From positions 62,001 through 126,000 of the forward strand of contig MU858094.1 in assembly GCA_033297075.1 (NCBI GenBank): a stretch of DNA of 64,000 nucleotides. The letters are read 5' to 3'. The stretch comes from Rhypophila decipiens (taxonomy: Eukaryota > Ascomycota > Sordariomycetes > Sordariales > Naviculisporaceae). Below the pieces are notes generated by a model. That model saw nothing but the letters and a program-made list of their open reading frames with translations, was not told the origin of the DNA and made no database searches. Positions 36,989 to 50,713 of this stretch are shown here, piece by piece (position 1 is the stretch's first letter; every line of letters begins with the position of its first letter). Position numbers and translations under genes: made by a program.

Positions 36989-38483
36989 CTGCGCGTAAAT
37001 TCCGTCCTGTTAGGAAGAATCCAAAAGCCATAACCGGGTCCGGGTCCGAGTTCTGGTGCCGCCGGACCCGATGATTTGGGGAAAGTGGGGTGAATCGGTC
37101 GGGGTACGGATCCCGAGACCGGAGTCCAAGTTTCCCATCCGGCAATGACTAACCCGCACACCGACCGATTTGGTTGGGCGGGGCAGGTTGCTCCCGTCCT
37201 GGCCTTACCTTGAAAATGGGGGAAATGGGCACATGATCAAGAGCTCATGTACGTTTTCAGGTTAGGCACACATCTGCCGTGCTCTGTTCACTGTGCGGCT
37301 ATCATGCATTTTGAGCAGTGCAGTCTGCCAGTCTGTCCAAGACTCCAAGCTGTGTTGATATCCAGCTTGTTTGTTTGCTTCTCAACGTCTTTTGACAAAA
37401 ACGAGATAAAGATCCAATGTTCAACGCAAAATGACAACTGATATGTAGTCGTTGCTCAATCTGGACATACCTGCTTTAGTTTCCCAGTTATCTTTTGTGG
37501 CAATGTCTTGGATTCTATCTTCCTGGACGCACAGTGTGCAAAAGGTTGTGTTGGAGTATCGCAAGGGCATTTTGGAAGTAGATGTAGGTACTTATACCAT
37601 CGTGTACGTAGGCAAGGGGCGGGACAAACCAACAACCAGAACCGTACGTCACTCGCCCGTTTTCCTTTTCCTTGCGTGTTTTGGTGACTATTTTCTCTTC
37701 CTTTCTTTCTGTTTGGGATTCTTTGCGGTCCTGCCTTGAAGCCGTTTGTGATGGCGTACATCAAGAATCCAAGATGGTGACCATGTGATCTCCCGCTTGA
37801 CAGCTTCCCTTGCATCTGCGAGATTGGATATGATATATCAGTTATGAGCTGTCACTTCATTGATGAGTCCATCAGTCTTTCTGATGAGTGGCTGGCTTCT
37901 CCACGGTAAGCTCAGCCTTGCCTACGATTTATCACCAGTTCTGCCTCTTGTGCCTATCCTGGACAGATGTCTTGTCAAGTGTTGACTGCTTTTCACTTGT
38001 AAGAAATCTGAATGGTGTACTTTTGTTTTTGTCTGTGTATCTGTATGTTGGTCTGTAAGAACTCTATTTTTTCGTTTGTTTCCCGACATAATAGTGTGTC
38101 AGTTTGCAAAATACTTGGCTGCCTGTTGTCCAACGCCTCAGAAGTGCCACGAAAGGAGAGCATCTTCTTTCGGCTGGTGTTTGGTCCTTTGGCGCAGGTA
38201 TTTTGCCCACCAAGGTAAAGGGGTAAAAAAGAATATTGCGTTTTCATATGTCCGTTCCTACCTGCTCGTTTCCGTCTCCGGCTCCCGTCTTCATCTCCGT
38301 TTGTAGTGGAGCGTTCCCGACAGAGTGGAAGCGAGGGACAGAGACAGTGTCAGTCAGTGGAGACAGATCGAGTTTTTTTTCTTGTTGGGATTTTTTGCAC
38401 ATGGGATTTGCCGATTAAGCTTTCTTTGGTTTGAGATTCCCGTCGTGTGCGGTACTTGTCGGCAGAGGTGCTGTTCGTTCGTT

Positions 38484-38510
38484 GTTCGCGGTTCGCGGTT
38501 CGCGGTTCGC
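38484..38510. repeat. GGTTCGC heptanucleotide repeat
   Basis: Nearly four perfect tandem copies of a 7-bp unit in the desert, preceded by a GTTC variant. Confidence 0.8.
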
Positions 38511-41326
38511 AGACCACACGCCACATTTACCGGGAGATCGAATGCTACGTTTGCCAACGACAGGTATATCCCGAACCATGTGTGGGATTCTCACCAGATT
38601 CCCGGGTCGCAGGTGTGTAGTGGCATGTCTTCGACGGCTGGAAAGTTGCAATGATGAGCTGGTGAGTGGATTGGGTCACCGTCTTGCCGTTGCTCGTGGC
38701 AGGATGCCTGTTTTGCCCACTTAGGTAGGTATTTCTGAAACAGGTAGCCAAGTGTCAAGGCCAAGTTGACCCAGATCCAATGATCGAGAAGCCTGATGAG
38801 CCAGGTGTCGGACTACGGCCGTACGGTGAGAATGCCGAGGCTAGACCTCGAGTCCCTCTTTCTCCTCCCGGGAAAGGCGAATAACATTGACTGGTGGCAG
38901 AAACTGCACATGTGTTGATTTTCAAGCTGGGGTCTCGGCTTGGAGTGATTCAGTGCTCACCGAAGGTCAACGGAACATTTTCCACGCGTTACAGTAACCA
39001 CCAGTTCCCAAAGTGAGGCGTTCCTGGCTATCTCTGGGACTGTGAGAGGGCCCAGCATATCTCAAAATCCCGACCAGACTTTAAGTGTAAAAGGTCAGAG
39101 ACATACGTTGTCTGACCGGTTGTAACTTGTGTTAGGTGAATGGGTTCGTGTCAGAGACATAAAGGTGAAGATGAAAGATGCGGCTCTTTTCGTTGTGTAT
39201 CCATCCATCCAGGCATCCTCTGGAGGGCTGCAGTGTCCCCACATCGCCGCGGTTGATAGCATGGTCACTTGCTGAGCCAATATCGGGTACGTGCTTTGAA
39301 GGGGTAGAGTTGGTCAGTGAGAATCTGTACCTGACAAGAGTCCTTTTGCAAGACGGATGTAGCCTTGACATCGTCACCACTCAATGTGAGAATCAGAGGC
39401 TGATGGCAGAGCTTGGCCCAAGTCATGTCATGAGTCCGGGTTGTCCATTCCATGATTTTCTCAGCTGTGGAACATATCGTAGCTGTTGGCCGCTCATAAC
39501 GGCATCTGCCGAAGGACTCCATGTCAGCCTCAAATATGATGTCTCAAAACCTTACCCATCGACACCTCGGGAGATCGAAACAAAATGTTACACGGCGTAG
39601 CGCTTGGGCTACCCAGCAGAAAGGGTCAGAGAAAGACTTGACACCTGTGTTGTTCTTAGAACCTTCCGTTTCGTTTCATGTTCTTTCTTTGAGGTTCCCG
39701 GGCCCTTTCATGTTATTTTCGCCCGTAGGCAGTGTGGGGGACGGCAGTTGCGATCGATAGCTGTCCCGTAGATGTCATGCAGAATCTTCAAACGCGGCCG
39801 GGCCATCGAAACATCGGGGTATTTTCGTGTAACCAGTCCATTTCCCTGCTTCGCCGTACAAGGTCGATGCAGTATGTATCCCTTTTTGACAGACTGACTC
39901 TCCGAAGCTGAGACATTGATATCCCCGTGTATAGCGGATATATGATACAGCACCTATCACACGTAGCGGTGAGTGGACTGATAATGACGAGACAAATCAA
40001 TAGGAGGGCCAGATTCATGAAGCTGTAACATCCATATAAATTCTCAAAATTTCCCGTACATATCCTGTCATAAAACCCCGAAGCTCGATCCTGATCGTCG
40101 GGAAGTGGAGCCAACGGGAAAATGGAAGAAAGAAGGTTGAATATAGCAAAAAGAATTACAACCAAGAACTAAGAAAGCTGTATGACAGAATAGACGAACG
40201 CAACCAAAACCGAGCCAGTCGAGTTTGCTGGACTGGAGAATTGAATACCCAAAAAGAAAAATAAGAAGAGTCAAGACATATTATCATCTAAGAAAAAAGC
40301 AAGGAAAAAAGGGTGAATAATGACCATGACCAACTTTTTCTCTTTTCCGCCGACTTCCAGTTTTTTGGACTCCGTCTCCCATCGCTTTGCGCGCCCTATG
40401 TTCTAACATAACCGTCTAATAAGCCCCAAACGCCAATAAAAAGCAACCAAAAACCCAGAGAATGTGTGAATGACAATAAGAAATTCGTAAAAGACGGGAT
40501 AGGGCGGCGTGGCACAGATTTTTCCCACGGCTTTCCTTCGACACCCCTTTCCCACGTTCTCGATAATGCCCACCAGGCCAGGCTGAAGACACCCTAAGTT
40601 CATAATGCGTGACAGCCAGATATATCCGAAGCCATGCGAGATTCGTGAGCCACGATTGGGTTTCTCGTCCGATGATACCTGAACAAGGGTGGTTGGTCGG
40701 CTGGAAATGTGGGGGAGTAGCTGTCTTGCAATGGCGACCTCGGGGCCCAAAACGAGTCACCTTACCCGAGTGGTCGCTCCCCCCCAGCACTGTGATTGTT
40801 GAAACTGAACGACACTCGACCCAAAGAGCCTTTTGCCCGATATGCGATCAAAAAGGTCAAGATCCATATTTGCTCTTTGCAGCCGACTCACTCCGGTTGG
40901 TTTGCCGTCCAAGCGTTTTCTAAAGGGACACCGGTGCCGTGTTAGCCCGCTGGTTCTCGTTGTGTACCGTGATCTTGCAGCCATATGTTGGAGACGTGGT
41001 TCCTGCCCAGGCTCTGGACGGAACGGGTTATGTCCGCTCAGCTGGCCTGGGGCTTCATATTTGGGGGACCGGCTTCCCAGCATCACACCCTCTTGGACGA
41101 GGGTGAAATGCCATACGTCACTGACGGTAACGTCAATTCCGCCTTTGGGCCTGTTCCAGGTGGTACTGTACTTTGGGTGACGGCACCTTCTTTGGGTATT
41201 CGCTGCAACTTACCTGCAATCGCACCCCATTCAGGCCAACCATGACGGTCGACAACCCCCCTGACGCACGCACCAGATCTAGGGTACCGTCCAGCACGCC
41301 AACCCGGGCCAGGCACAGGGCCCGGC

Positions 41327-41491
41327 TCAGGCGTTTTGGATGCAGGGACGACACGTGTGGATCTTGCAGTACCGGCATTCAAAGATCCACCAGTGGGGTC
41401 CCGAGTGGCACAGGTGGCAGGTCCACTGGATCAAGGTGCTGTCCGACTTGATCATTTTGAACGAGTGCGCGCAGGCGTGGGCGATCGCCAT
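41327..41491 (-). CDS. Small triple-CxxC protein (54 aa)
   Basis: A 54-residue protein from ATG 41491. Its core reads HSFKMIKSDSTLIQW, then CHLC, SGPHWWIFE, CRYC, KIH, TCRPC and IQNA. The three CxxC pairs plus an N-terminal HACAH could bind one or two zinc ions, in a treble-clef or zinc-ribbon style. The ATG is the first in a good Kozak context (AAGATGG) on the predicted mRNA, apart from a 3-codon uORF. The 5' leader has a clean intron (41699-41754). The frame stays open upstream to 41708 without another ATG. I believe similar short proteins occur in other Pezizomycotina, but that is from memory. It sits alone in the middle of a 16-kb region without other recognised genes. Function unknown. 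Confidence 0.65.
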   Translation of the reverse strand: MAIAHACAHSFKMIKSDSTLIQWTCHLCHSGPHWWIFECRYCKIHTCRPCIQNA

Positions 41492-41698
41492 CTTTGCCGT
41501 GCCGTTGCGTCCGCTGCTTGCTTGCTTTTCACTAGCCTCGACGGGACTCGGTTTTTTGTTTGCCAATGACCAGGGGGGCCGGCCTAGGGTATAAGGCTTG
41601 TGTCGGACGAGTAGCTTTGCGTGGGCCGAGGGCCGAGATCCAAGATGCTTCTCGCTAATAAAGCCGGTTTGAGGGGGGTAGTCTCTGCACCGAATTCT

Positions 41699-41754
41699 CT
41701 GACGGTATTAGTGCTGATGAACCGTTGAGAGCTCCACAACGGCGTCCCACTCAC
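41699..41754 (-). other. Putative 5'UTR intron of the small triple-CxxC gene
   Basis: The minus strand reads donor GTGAGT after CTTCTG, branch CACTAATA and acceptor CCGTCAG, 56 nt in all. Upstream is a CT- and CA-rich leader of the kind seen in fungal 5'UTRs (about 41760-42000). Confidence 0.55.
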
Positions 41755-41759
41755 CAGAA

Positions 41760-44700
41760 GAGCTCTGCGGCTTGTCTGGAATCGACAGTAGCAGTCACTA
41801 CCGCCAAGTACAAGTCGTCAAGTGAAAGTCTGAGCTGGGTCTTGGGAGGGGTTGGCTGGACTCAAGAGAGCTTGCTGAAGTAACGGTGACGACGTGACAG
41901 TGAGAGGAGATGCTGAACTTGTATGTTGATCTGATGTCGAGGGAGTGGCGATGATGGTTCTTTCCTGCAAGTTGGAACTGACCTTGAGAGGCAGCAAGAG
42001 AAGGTATTTAAGGAACAGCCGAGACTCGATCAGGAGAGCATAAAGGTGAGATGAGTGACAAAACGGGCTTGATGTCGATTCCGTGTCTTTGTTTGTCAAA
42101 CGTGGGATCTCGACGGGAGGTCTGATTGTAAGGGCAGCGAGGTAAACGGGAGACGGACGGCCTTTTGAATCGTTTTGTGAGAGTTGAGCGGTCGGTCACT
42201 TTTTATGACCTGAGTTAAGAGTGGATGGATCTGGAGGACATGGACATGGACCTGGACCTGGTCTTTTGTCGACGGTGAGAGCCAGAGACTTGGGGCGGGT
42301 CCCAATGATATGCAAAACCGACGGCATGATGAGGACTATGGTATCCGGCTGCCGAAGTGAGAAAGGGGATATATCCCAGAATCGGCATAGATCCAGGCAT
42401 ACCGAGTGGATTAAACGTCGGTACCTACAGATGGCTTCGGCCCTGTTTGTAAGTGGTTATGTGACGGTGAGTTCTCGTTTCTGGTTGCTGGTTTGTTGGT
42501 TTTGGTGGTTCTGGTGGTTCTGGTGGTCTAAGTCCAGTCCTTGAATGTTCTTTCCTGCATTTCTAGTGGTGTAGGTGTGTTCTGGGCTCGTCTATGATGG
42601 GTCTTGGGGCTCGCTGCAAGTGGAGCTCTTCCACTGTTCCCACTGTTTCCCCTGTCACCCCGCGTGTGGGTACTGCACAGTATAGTACTTGTCCAGGTAT
42701 CCAAATCTGTCGACATACAGTATTATACGTGCGTTGGGAAAACGGCTGATTGTGCGGGAGACTGATCCCAGAGGCCAAAGGACCGTGATCTCGAGCCCAA
42801 TGCTGTACCGCCGGCTCGAACCAGGTATTTCGATTACTGGTCTGGCGGTGGGCGTGTATGGATTCGTACTGTTACCGTAAAGTACATGCATGCCGCAAGG
42901 CGTACATCAATGTAGCTCCGATCTCTTGTACCGTACTGTGCGGGTTAAACGGAAACTACTGCGTGCACTACGTACGTGCCTTCCCTATCGATATTGTTGA
43001 GTGGCAGTGGACTTTTGCACTTCGCGTCGTTTCCTTGTATCCGTTTCCGCACCTGTGCGAACAGACTCCGTCTCCCTTACTTGTGTACTTTTATTACCAG
43101 CTCAGCGAGCACGGGCATCGAAGCGAGCGACTGCGACAACATGAACGTAGCGCAAGGGAGGTCGGCCTGGGGCGCCGGTTTTATTCCTACTCGGGCTTCT
43201 TCCACGCTCCGAGGTCCTCGCTTCCCGTTTCTCCTCGACTCTTGCTTTCCACCTGTTCAACGTCCAATCTTGAACCCACGGTGCTCGAACCAAACGTGGA
43301 AGTCGTGGTTAGATATTGACCGATGTGTAAGGATGACAAGGTGCATCGCGTGTGATTGAAAAGACGAGAGCGCCAAATTTGCCCATCCCTTTCCCCGCTC
43401 CCCATCTCCCCCGTTGGACCACACTGTCTACTTCAAGGCTGTGATTACCGTCAGATTGACTTCTTTCGCGTCTTCTGTTCGTTTTCTTATTCTCTCTTGT
43501 CAGAAACATCACAAGCAGCTAGGGCCCTCCCGACGGCACAGCGCAGCCACAACAGTCAGATGTGAGAACGGCAGCAAGAAGCGGTTTCCGCTCGACCTGG
43601 GAGCCCTGTCTTCTTGCCGTCCCAGATTTCCTGATGTGGTCCCCTTGCAAGGTGCTGCAGTCCTCTGATGGCTCTTTTCGGCCACCCTGGAGGGTATAAA
43701 AGCCCAAGCTATCATGAGGGTTTAGCCGTTGGATCCTTGGTTGTATTCGTTTCCTCGCTGCGGCCACTCAATAAATTTTTTCTGGAGATCCAAACGGATG
43801 TCTACTCTGGGGCCGGATGGGATGACTTCTGACAGCGAGCAAGGGTTTATTACCTGTCACCCGGCGGCTCTATCCCTTCCCCGGGATAGTGGCAACTCGG
43901 ATGGCATAAACACGGAGGAGAAACATCTGGTCACTGGATCGGGAGCCAGCCTGTCCCTAAGATGCCTCCTGGGATAGAGGCATCAGGAAGTGATGGAAGG
44001 AAGAACTACCCTGGAAATTGGAGGCCGGTTTGCCCTTCTATACATTTTTTTTTGTTGGGGTCGGTGGCTGGTGTGTGAGTCGACAAAACATGAGGCCATG
44101 GCCGTCGATGCCTGGAAGGAGCGGTTGCCCAAACCATAGTTGGTGGTGGCATGTTGGAGACTTGGCTGGCCAGTGCTAGTGGCAACGGTGCATGGTGCGC
44201 ATATACTAAGCTATATTGCGCAGGGAGCTCTTGGAGTTTACGTGGTACAACGTCAATGGCATGCTGTGCTACTGTTCATATGTCCAGGTGCTGCGGCGGC
44301 TACGGACAGTATCTCGATACTCTTTGTCTACCGGCCGATGTGTTCGGGTACCTTGCATGGGCTTTTTGTCTTTTCTCATTCAGCAGGGACAAGAGAGTGC
44401 TTGAGCCGAGATGAGGGGATCAGAAACACGCGTTCGCGATCCAGTCGGGGGGTGAATCGAGCGATGGTGACAGCGGTTAAAAGTGTCGCGGAGAGCGGAG
44501 AGTGGTGTGGTGGAGGGAACAGAGTTCCATACGAGTCTCACTGGGCATGAAGGTGGGAAAGGGACGGCAGCTACATACAGCAACTGCATTGGATGGAGGT
44601 CCATCATCTCGTCATCTGATGGCTGGTGATTGGTGATTGGTGTGGGAGTTCACTCGACTGGAGGGCGGGACTACCCACTGCGTACGCAGCGGGAGACACT

Positions 44701-47700
44701 TCAAGGAACATGTGGCCCTGGTTGGGCCATGTACTCGTTCTCATTTGATCCAAGACGTGTTGCTGGTCGAAGGGAAGAGGGCATGGGAGACCAAGGCAAG
44801 AAACTTGGCCAAGATCTGCCTCGAGTACCAGCCGGTACTTTGACCAGCTACTTTGTTAGCGGTAAAGCCAGAAGGAGACCAGCGTCTGGCATACAGTACG
44901 ACAGCGTACCAGATGGACAGACAGCAAAAGGTGCCCCGCCTCTTCAGTGCCTCCTGTTCATGTCATCAAGACGTGGAATGTCGGGCATTAAAAGGCAAAT
45001 GGGAGGACGCCATGGTGGTGGGTTGGACCGATAAGGCAATGAGGGGATGTGGCCATCTGCCCTTGTACTCAGGTACTGCTGTACATGAGACAGCACTAGG
45101 TGACCGGATTTTTCTAGTCTCGCTGGATGGGGTGGAACTGGGAACTCGCACGAGAGGACATATTCAGATTTCCATCGTGTGTTGTGTCCTGTGCTCAGAA
45201 CCGTTGGAGGAAGGAGCTCCAAGGTGGACAAGTCAAACTGGGCCAAATTCTAGAAATGGCTTTCCATGATGGGGATCGACGAGCAAGGAAGTCGCGCCTT
45301 CCATACCCGCTATCCGTCCCATGAATGGGTCCGCTGTGGTATTCATGGGAAGGAGCCGTTTTGCTCAGCTTCTTTCCACCTTCCACGTCTTGCCCGTCTC
45401 TACAACTGGAAGTGGCGAGACAAACGTACTTGCGCGGTACCTCAACACCGTGCCAATGCGCTTTTCAGGAGAGAAAGTGCTTGCTTAGGCAGGTGCAGCT
45501 CGCAGCTCGCAGCTCTCACGTTATGAGGTGCCCTGTTCTGGCTCTTTGAACCGGCTGGTCCGTACCTACCTCAGTATCTAACGCTCCTGCCTTGTCTGGA
45601 GAGAGACCTACGACGTAGGCTTCAGACACCTCATTGACTTTGTGTACGTTTGCAACCCCACTCTCAGACACTCAGACCGGCGGTACTTTTTTCGGTACAC
45701 AAAAATTATCCTTGTCGAGGTCGTGCATTCCCAAATCTGATCCTTTTACACGTTTCTGTCTCGCACCAGAGTCCCAGACACAGACCATTCAGGGCTGAAA
45801 GAAAGCACCCAGCAACCTTTCTCATCGGATTTTGCCCATAATATTCCCTGCATTTTACCCATGTCACATGTGCCATTATTTTCTCTGCTTGCCCCTACAT
45901 TATCCAACTTCTTATCGTCGACCAACGCCAACTTACCTGGTACTCACCTTTGACCATACACTGAGTGTGGTCCCCTACCAACTACGATGATCCTCTCTCC
46001 CGGATCAATCATGCCGGGTATTGAGGAGTCTGCCTGTATGCCGAGCTGCAGGCAAAGCAGTCTTTCAGCTCGACAATTCCTTAGTCAAGGTACAGGTAAT
46101 GTGGTGAGGCATTGGGGACTAATCGTAGTCGGCGGTATGTATTGAAGAACTCGATTCTCCACCACTCTCAGACGCAACCCTCAATAATAGAAGCGTCCGA
46201 GCTTCCTGAACAACGGGACCAGAAGCAGTTACTGGTCGTTGTTATTACCCGCCCGTTCGCCCGCAAGGCGTATTCAACCGATCCCAAGACGGTATGCCAA
46301 GCTGGAACTGGACGTTTGGTACCAGCTTGCCTCTTGCATCCCAGCTGCTGTGCGGATAAGCCCGCACTGGTAGCACACGATCGGACTTGGTCATAAAACA
46401 AACGCGAGACTTTTCCCGCTGAGATCTTGGTCCTGGCCTATTGCACACTCTCAAACATAACTTCGTCAGCGCCAGCGACACATAAGTTCAACCTTTTTCC
46501 TCTTTCTGTCTTTTTCCCATGTCCATCCTCTCAGAGCATGAACTCCGGCCCCTGACCCTGACCCTGGATATCACTTTGCAAGGGTCAGTGAGAGGAAATT
46601 TCTAGACTTTTTCTAGCCTCTTGGAGAAGTTTGATCTCCAACGAGGAGGTCTCTTTGACTATACCAGAACAGGATACATCTCCATTGTCAAAGCTGATAT
46701 GCACAGGGAAGGTCCGGAAGGCTAACAAAGATCTCGCACAGGGACAGGCCAGGAACAATGATGTCCATCCCAAGACGGTGAGTTGTAGATTCAGGTCGTC
46801 ATAGGTGTACGTATCTGGATGATGCACGCAATGCACGGGTTGGCGGCTCTCACGCACACGTTTCTGCGGAAATGTGCTCAGTACATCCGGCGGATACCAT
46901 ATCTTAACTCCACGGCGACCTGGGTATCACACCGCTGCTCGATGGCAATCCATGGTGCCCATTCCGCCGATATTCACGACAATATAGCCTATCAGGAGCT
47001 GCTCTGGCGCATCCGCTGCGAACCGTTCGGCGCCACCGCCCTCGATCAGGACATGTTTTGGCCAGAAGCCACTATCACACCCGTAGGGAATGGCAAATAG
47101 GCTTCGGTTCCGGGAGTCTCGCCGTTTGGCTTGTTTCGAGCATAGTGTTGGCCAAACTGCCCGGTAGCCCTTATCAAAGCGCAGACTGCCAGCCTCACCT
47201 CGAGCTACGATACCTATGGACTACCGCCTGGACAAAGGGGTCATCGTGAGCTCATTCGATCCAAAAGGAATCCCCAAGCCCAGCTATATCTTGTCTTGAA
47301 GGAGGACATTTCTGTATTCTGATGTGCACGGAGCAGTTGGCCAGCCGTCTGGACTTCCCAGCTTTGGTCGTACACATAACAGCAGCCAATTGGGCGGGTT
47401 TCGTCCCGCTCTGCTGACTTCAAACACATGCACCATCCCCAGTCCTCATGCACGTCTGTGGTCTATGCGGTACGCCGTTTTTTGACGACCCGGCCTGGCT
47501 GTTGAGCCCTTGTGCAAATCCCAGATAACATGTTTGACTTGCAACGGAGAACCGGATGCCAAGAAACGTCACTACAACCGCACACCAGAGGTTGCACCGT
47601 GGTAATCCGTACCCAACTTGGAGCCTGCAGAGGGCAACAGAATAGATGGCAAGCATGAGTCTTGATGAAAGAGCCAGAATCGATCTTCTTCTGGGTATCA

Positions 47701-50700
47701 ACATCCCACCTTCTCTACTGCATGGTCCCTCCCCGGCATGCTGCGCTGGACTTGTACGACCATCAGATCCAGCCCCCAAGTGTTACAGAACACTCCCTTC
47801 CAGTCATTATCTTGACAGTGCAAGCAGCCCGACACGGCCAAGAGTCTACACACGGCAGCTATGGGTGGCCGAGTCGAATCCCGAGAAGGGTCGACAGACG
47901 CTCCCTCTGTTTCGTCCCGCCTTCTCGGTGTGAGCAACAATCAGTCGTCCGCATATCCGCCATATCATCGTGTCGTGGTCTGGATCCTGGTTGGCCCGTT
48001 TCTTTTGACGCACTTGAAAAAAACACATGCCGTCCCCTTCCTTGTCTTCTTTGCGACGTTCGGTTGCAAAGAAACCACACTACATGTTGACGGATCTTGA
48101 GTCGCCGGGACAATTTGTCGATCCGAAGGCTCGACTAGAGGCAGAGAGCCCAAAAGGGAACAACACACTTGCCTGAGACTTGGCGGCCCTACTTATACGT
48201 ACCATGTCGTCAAAAATAGGCCGATAGCCTCATCTGCCGATACCCGACGTGACATGGATGTGTGCCACACAACTGAATACACCAGACGTCTATTCTTTGA
48301 TGGACGCCATCTCGTCATGTCCTACCTTGCTGTGGCATAACACGGATCAATACATCTCGAACATATCGCTCAAAGGTTTCGCAGGAAACTAGGCCGAAAC
48401 CCCGAAGTTTGTTCCCTGGCCTGTCGCTACACGATATTCCAACAGAACATTTATCATGTTTCTCTGCCTCTTTTACCCTGACAAAAATGAGGGATTATTT
48501 GCTGATGCCAGACTGTAGGGAGCATCTCGACCTCAACTCGGCGAGCAGAGTGAACAAAGACACAATGCATGGAAACTCATGAATTACTCATCACGCCCGA
48601 CCTCCAAAATTGCCTTCAGAGAGCAACTGAAGTCTCTGTTCCCTGCCTAGGTTCTGAGCTGTTGGAAATGATCACCGGCTGGCTGGCTGACCAAGGCTCG
48701 AACGAACTGCGCTCTCTTTCTTCTGGAAAGGTCTAAATGCCCATCTCGTCACCGCGCATAGACTCGATCTGGCAGATCATCTCCTAGGGCCCCTGTTGGA
48801 GTGAATGTTTTACGCCCTTGCATTCCACCTGTCCGAGCCAAGCGCAAGTTCAAACCGAACAGAGAATGACGAGTTCGGACGGATGCTCTAACTCCCCATG
48901 CCACTTTTTGTGTATCATATTGAGTATTTGAGATAATAGCCTGCTGCAATGCACACGAACTTCTCAGATCTACCCCGGTCATCTCCCCACTCGCTCTGCC
49001 ACCCTCTCCAATTCCAACCCCAGATGGAGAGAGAAAAGAACATGATTCTATTTTCCCTTGCGACGAGTTATTCACCTTACTAATGTAGCCACCCCTGCTT
49101 CTGGAGTAGCAGATTGAAGGTTCGTGGGATGGGGCTCTGCTGAGTGACTTGGAGAACGAATGAGAGGCTCCAGATTCCATTCCCGCCCCTGCCCCCCTGT
49201 TGGGAAAAAGCCTCCATCACCATCCCTCTGTTCGCGACAGCAACCATTAACAGATAAAAAGCCGATGATGGAAACTTTTTTGAGCTTGTTTAGAAGCACT
49301 CCGATCCCTCATCATCATGTCCAAGCAAGGTATTCTTGTACGAATAACAGAGCTTTCAACAACCCCGACACCACTTGCCATCAACATAACCCCTCCCCCT
49401 CGCTCGCTCGCTCGTCACTGCATTCGTCACACCCACGGACGTTTGGTGGATTCTTTCATAGTCTCCAACACTGGAACGACGCCAAGCATCACCCTCTAAT
49501 CTCATGATAAAATAAAACAGTTCAATTGGTAGAGACCCGATGAGAGAATTACTCGGCCTCTTCCGCTAGTGCCAATGACAGGAAAAAATCACTCGGCCTT
49601 TCTCAATGATCAACGGTGCCAAGATGAGCCTCAAGTCAGGTCTACCTACCAAGCAACGGATACCCCCAACTCTTCACCTCTTCTTCACACTTTTGAGTCA
49701 ACCAAGCAACAGAAGCACAGACCTTTCGTCGTCGTCACAGAGTTTTACGTCTTCTTAACGAAAATCCATGTGACCAATCGCTGCTGTGCAACATCTGGCC
49801 CGTCCCGCACACATCCAAGAAATAAAGCAAGATGGGATCATGGGAGGTTTTTCGCCACGAAACCGGAAGCCTTCGCCGGTAAGGTTTTGGTACAATAGTG
49901 ACTGATTGTGTATCGAGGGTGAAAATGCCCGTCTTTGTGTGTTGTGTACCGAGTGTGAACATGCTGTGTTTTGTACTGTGCAATACCAAGATGATGGTCT
50001 CTCTATTCTAGTACTATAATGACAAGCTCTACCAAGTCTACCACCCTGTCTTGTCTATTGTGATATGGCTCCTCTTTTCAGTTCTTTCAAGACATAATCT
50101 CACCAAGGCAACATGAAGAAAAAACAAAAAAGTACTTGCGTGAGCCAACTTCCGAACCCGAGCCACCCAAACCATGGACCCCCCTTCTCTGGTTGCGCCC
50201 AACGACCCCCGGTCCGGCAGTCCGGAGCGGAACGCACGAGACAACAAAGATACGCAAGGCAGGGCAACCACATGGGTGATATACCCCCCGTAGCAAAACC
50301 GCATACGCGGTTGTTGACAGGCAGAAACTGGCGGTGAGGCGATCGGGATCGTGTGGGGGTGGGTTCGGTCGGTAAGCAGGCTCTTCTTCCCTTTTCAGAC
50401 CATGCGCTCGATCGATACAAGAGAGAGCAAGAAAAACAGCAACATAAACACATAAGGAGACCCGGCTATATCATCCTCCTTCCCGATGACAGCCCGGCCA
50501 CTGCACGGACTGCTACGTCACCTATAGCACATATGCCTAAGTCTCATCCGCCCATTCTTTTTGAACAGAATTTTGGACATCTAGACCTGTTTTGGCTTTC
50601 GTCTCCGGTTGGGTCTGTTTGCCTGTCCCGAAGAGCCCGCTGACACCGGTCTGGCCCCATTCGGGCCGGTCAACTAGCGAGGAACCAAAACGAGGCTCAA

Positions 50701-50713
50701 TCCCTCTCACCAC
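41760..50713. other. 8.9-kb gene desert downstream of VIP1
   Basis: From the leader of the small CxxC gene to the VIP1 stop codon I find only short open frames without family features. A possible start (ATG at 49317 with a GTATTC donor after five codons) could not be continued into a gene. TACCTA motifs recur. No tRNA or transposon recognised. Confidence 0.5.
42499..42528. repeat. GGTGGTTCT short tandem repeat
   Basis: Three nearly perfect copies of a 9-bp unit within the desert. Confidence 0.75.

Larger units (their letters stand above)
34463..41326. other. 6.9-kb gene desert upstream of the GH76 gene
   Basis: Only short frames; the longest (36132-36590 plus; 36651-37145 minus) have no family features or convincing splice partners. 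No tRNA or transposon recognised. Base composition is ordinary. It contains the GH76 promoter and a few microsatellites. Confidence 0.5.

Noticed and set aside
39788..40165. 125-codon minus-strand frame with a signal-peptide-like start
   Set aside because: The hydrophobic start is attractive, but the rest has no pattern, the region is AT-rich and there is no support such as introns; chance is likelier.
44140..44550. 136-codon plus-strand frame
   Set aside because: Residue composition is not protein-like after the first third, and there is no family match from memory.
19879..50713. RIP-mutated transposon remnants in the deserts
   Set aside because: No strong AT-rich islands by eye, no TpA-heavy decay and no transposase or reverse transcriptase traces in any frame.
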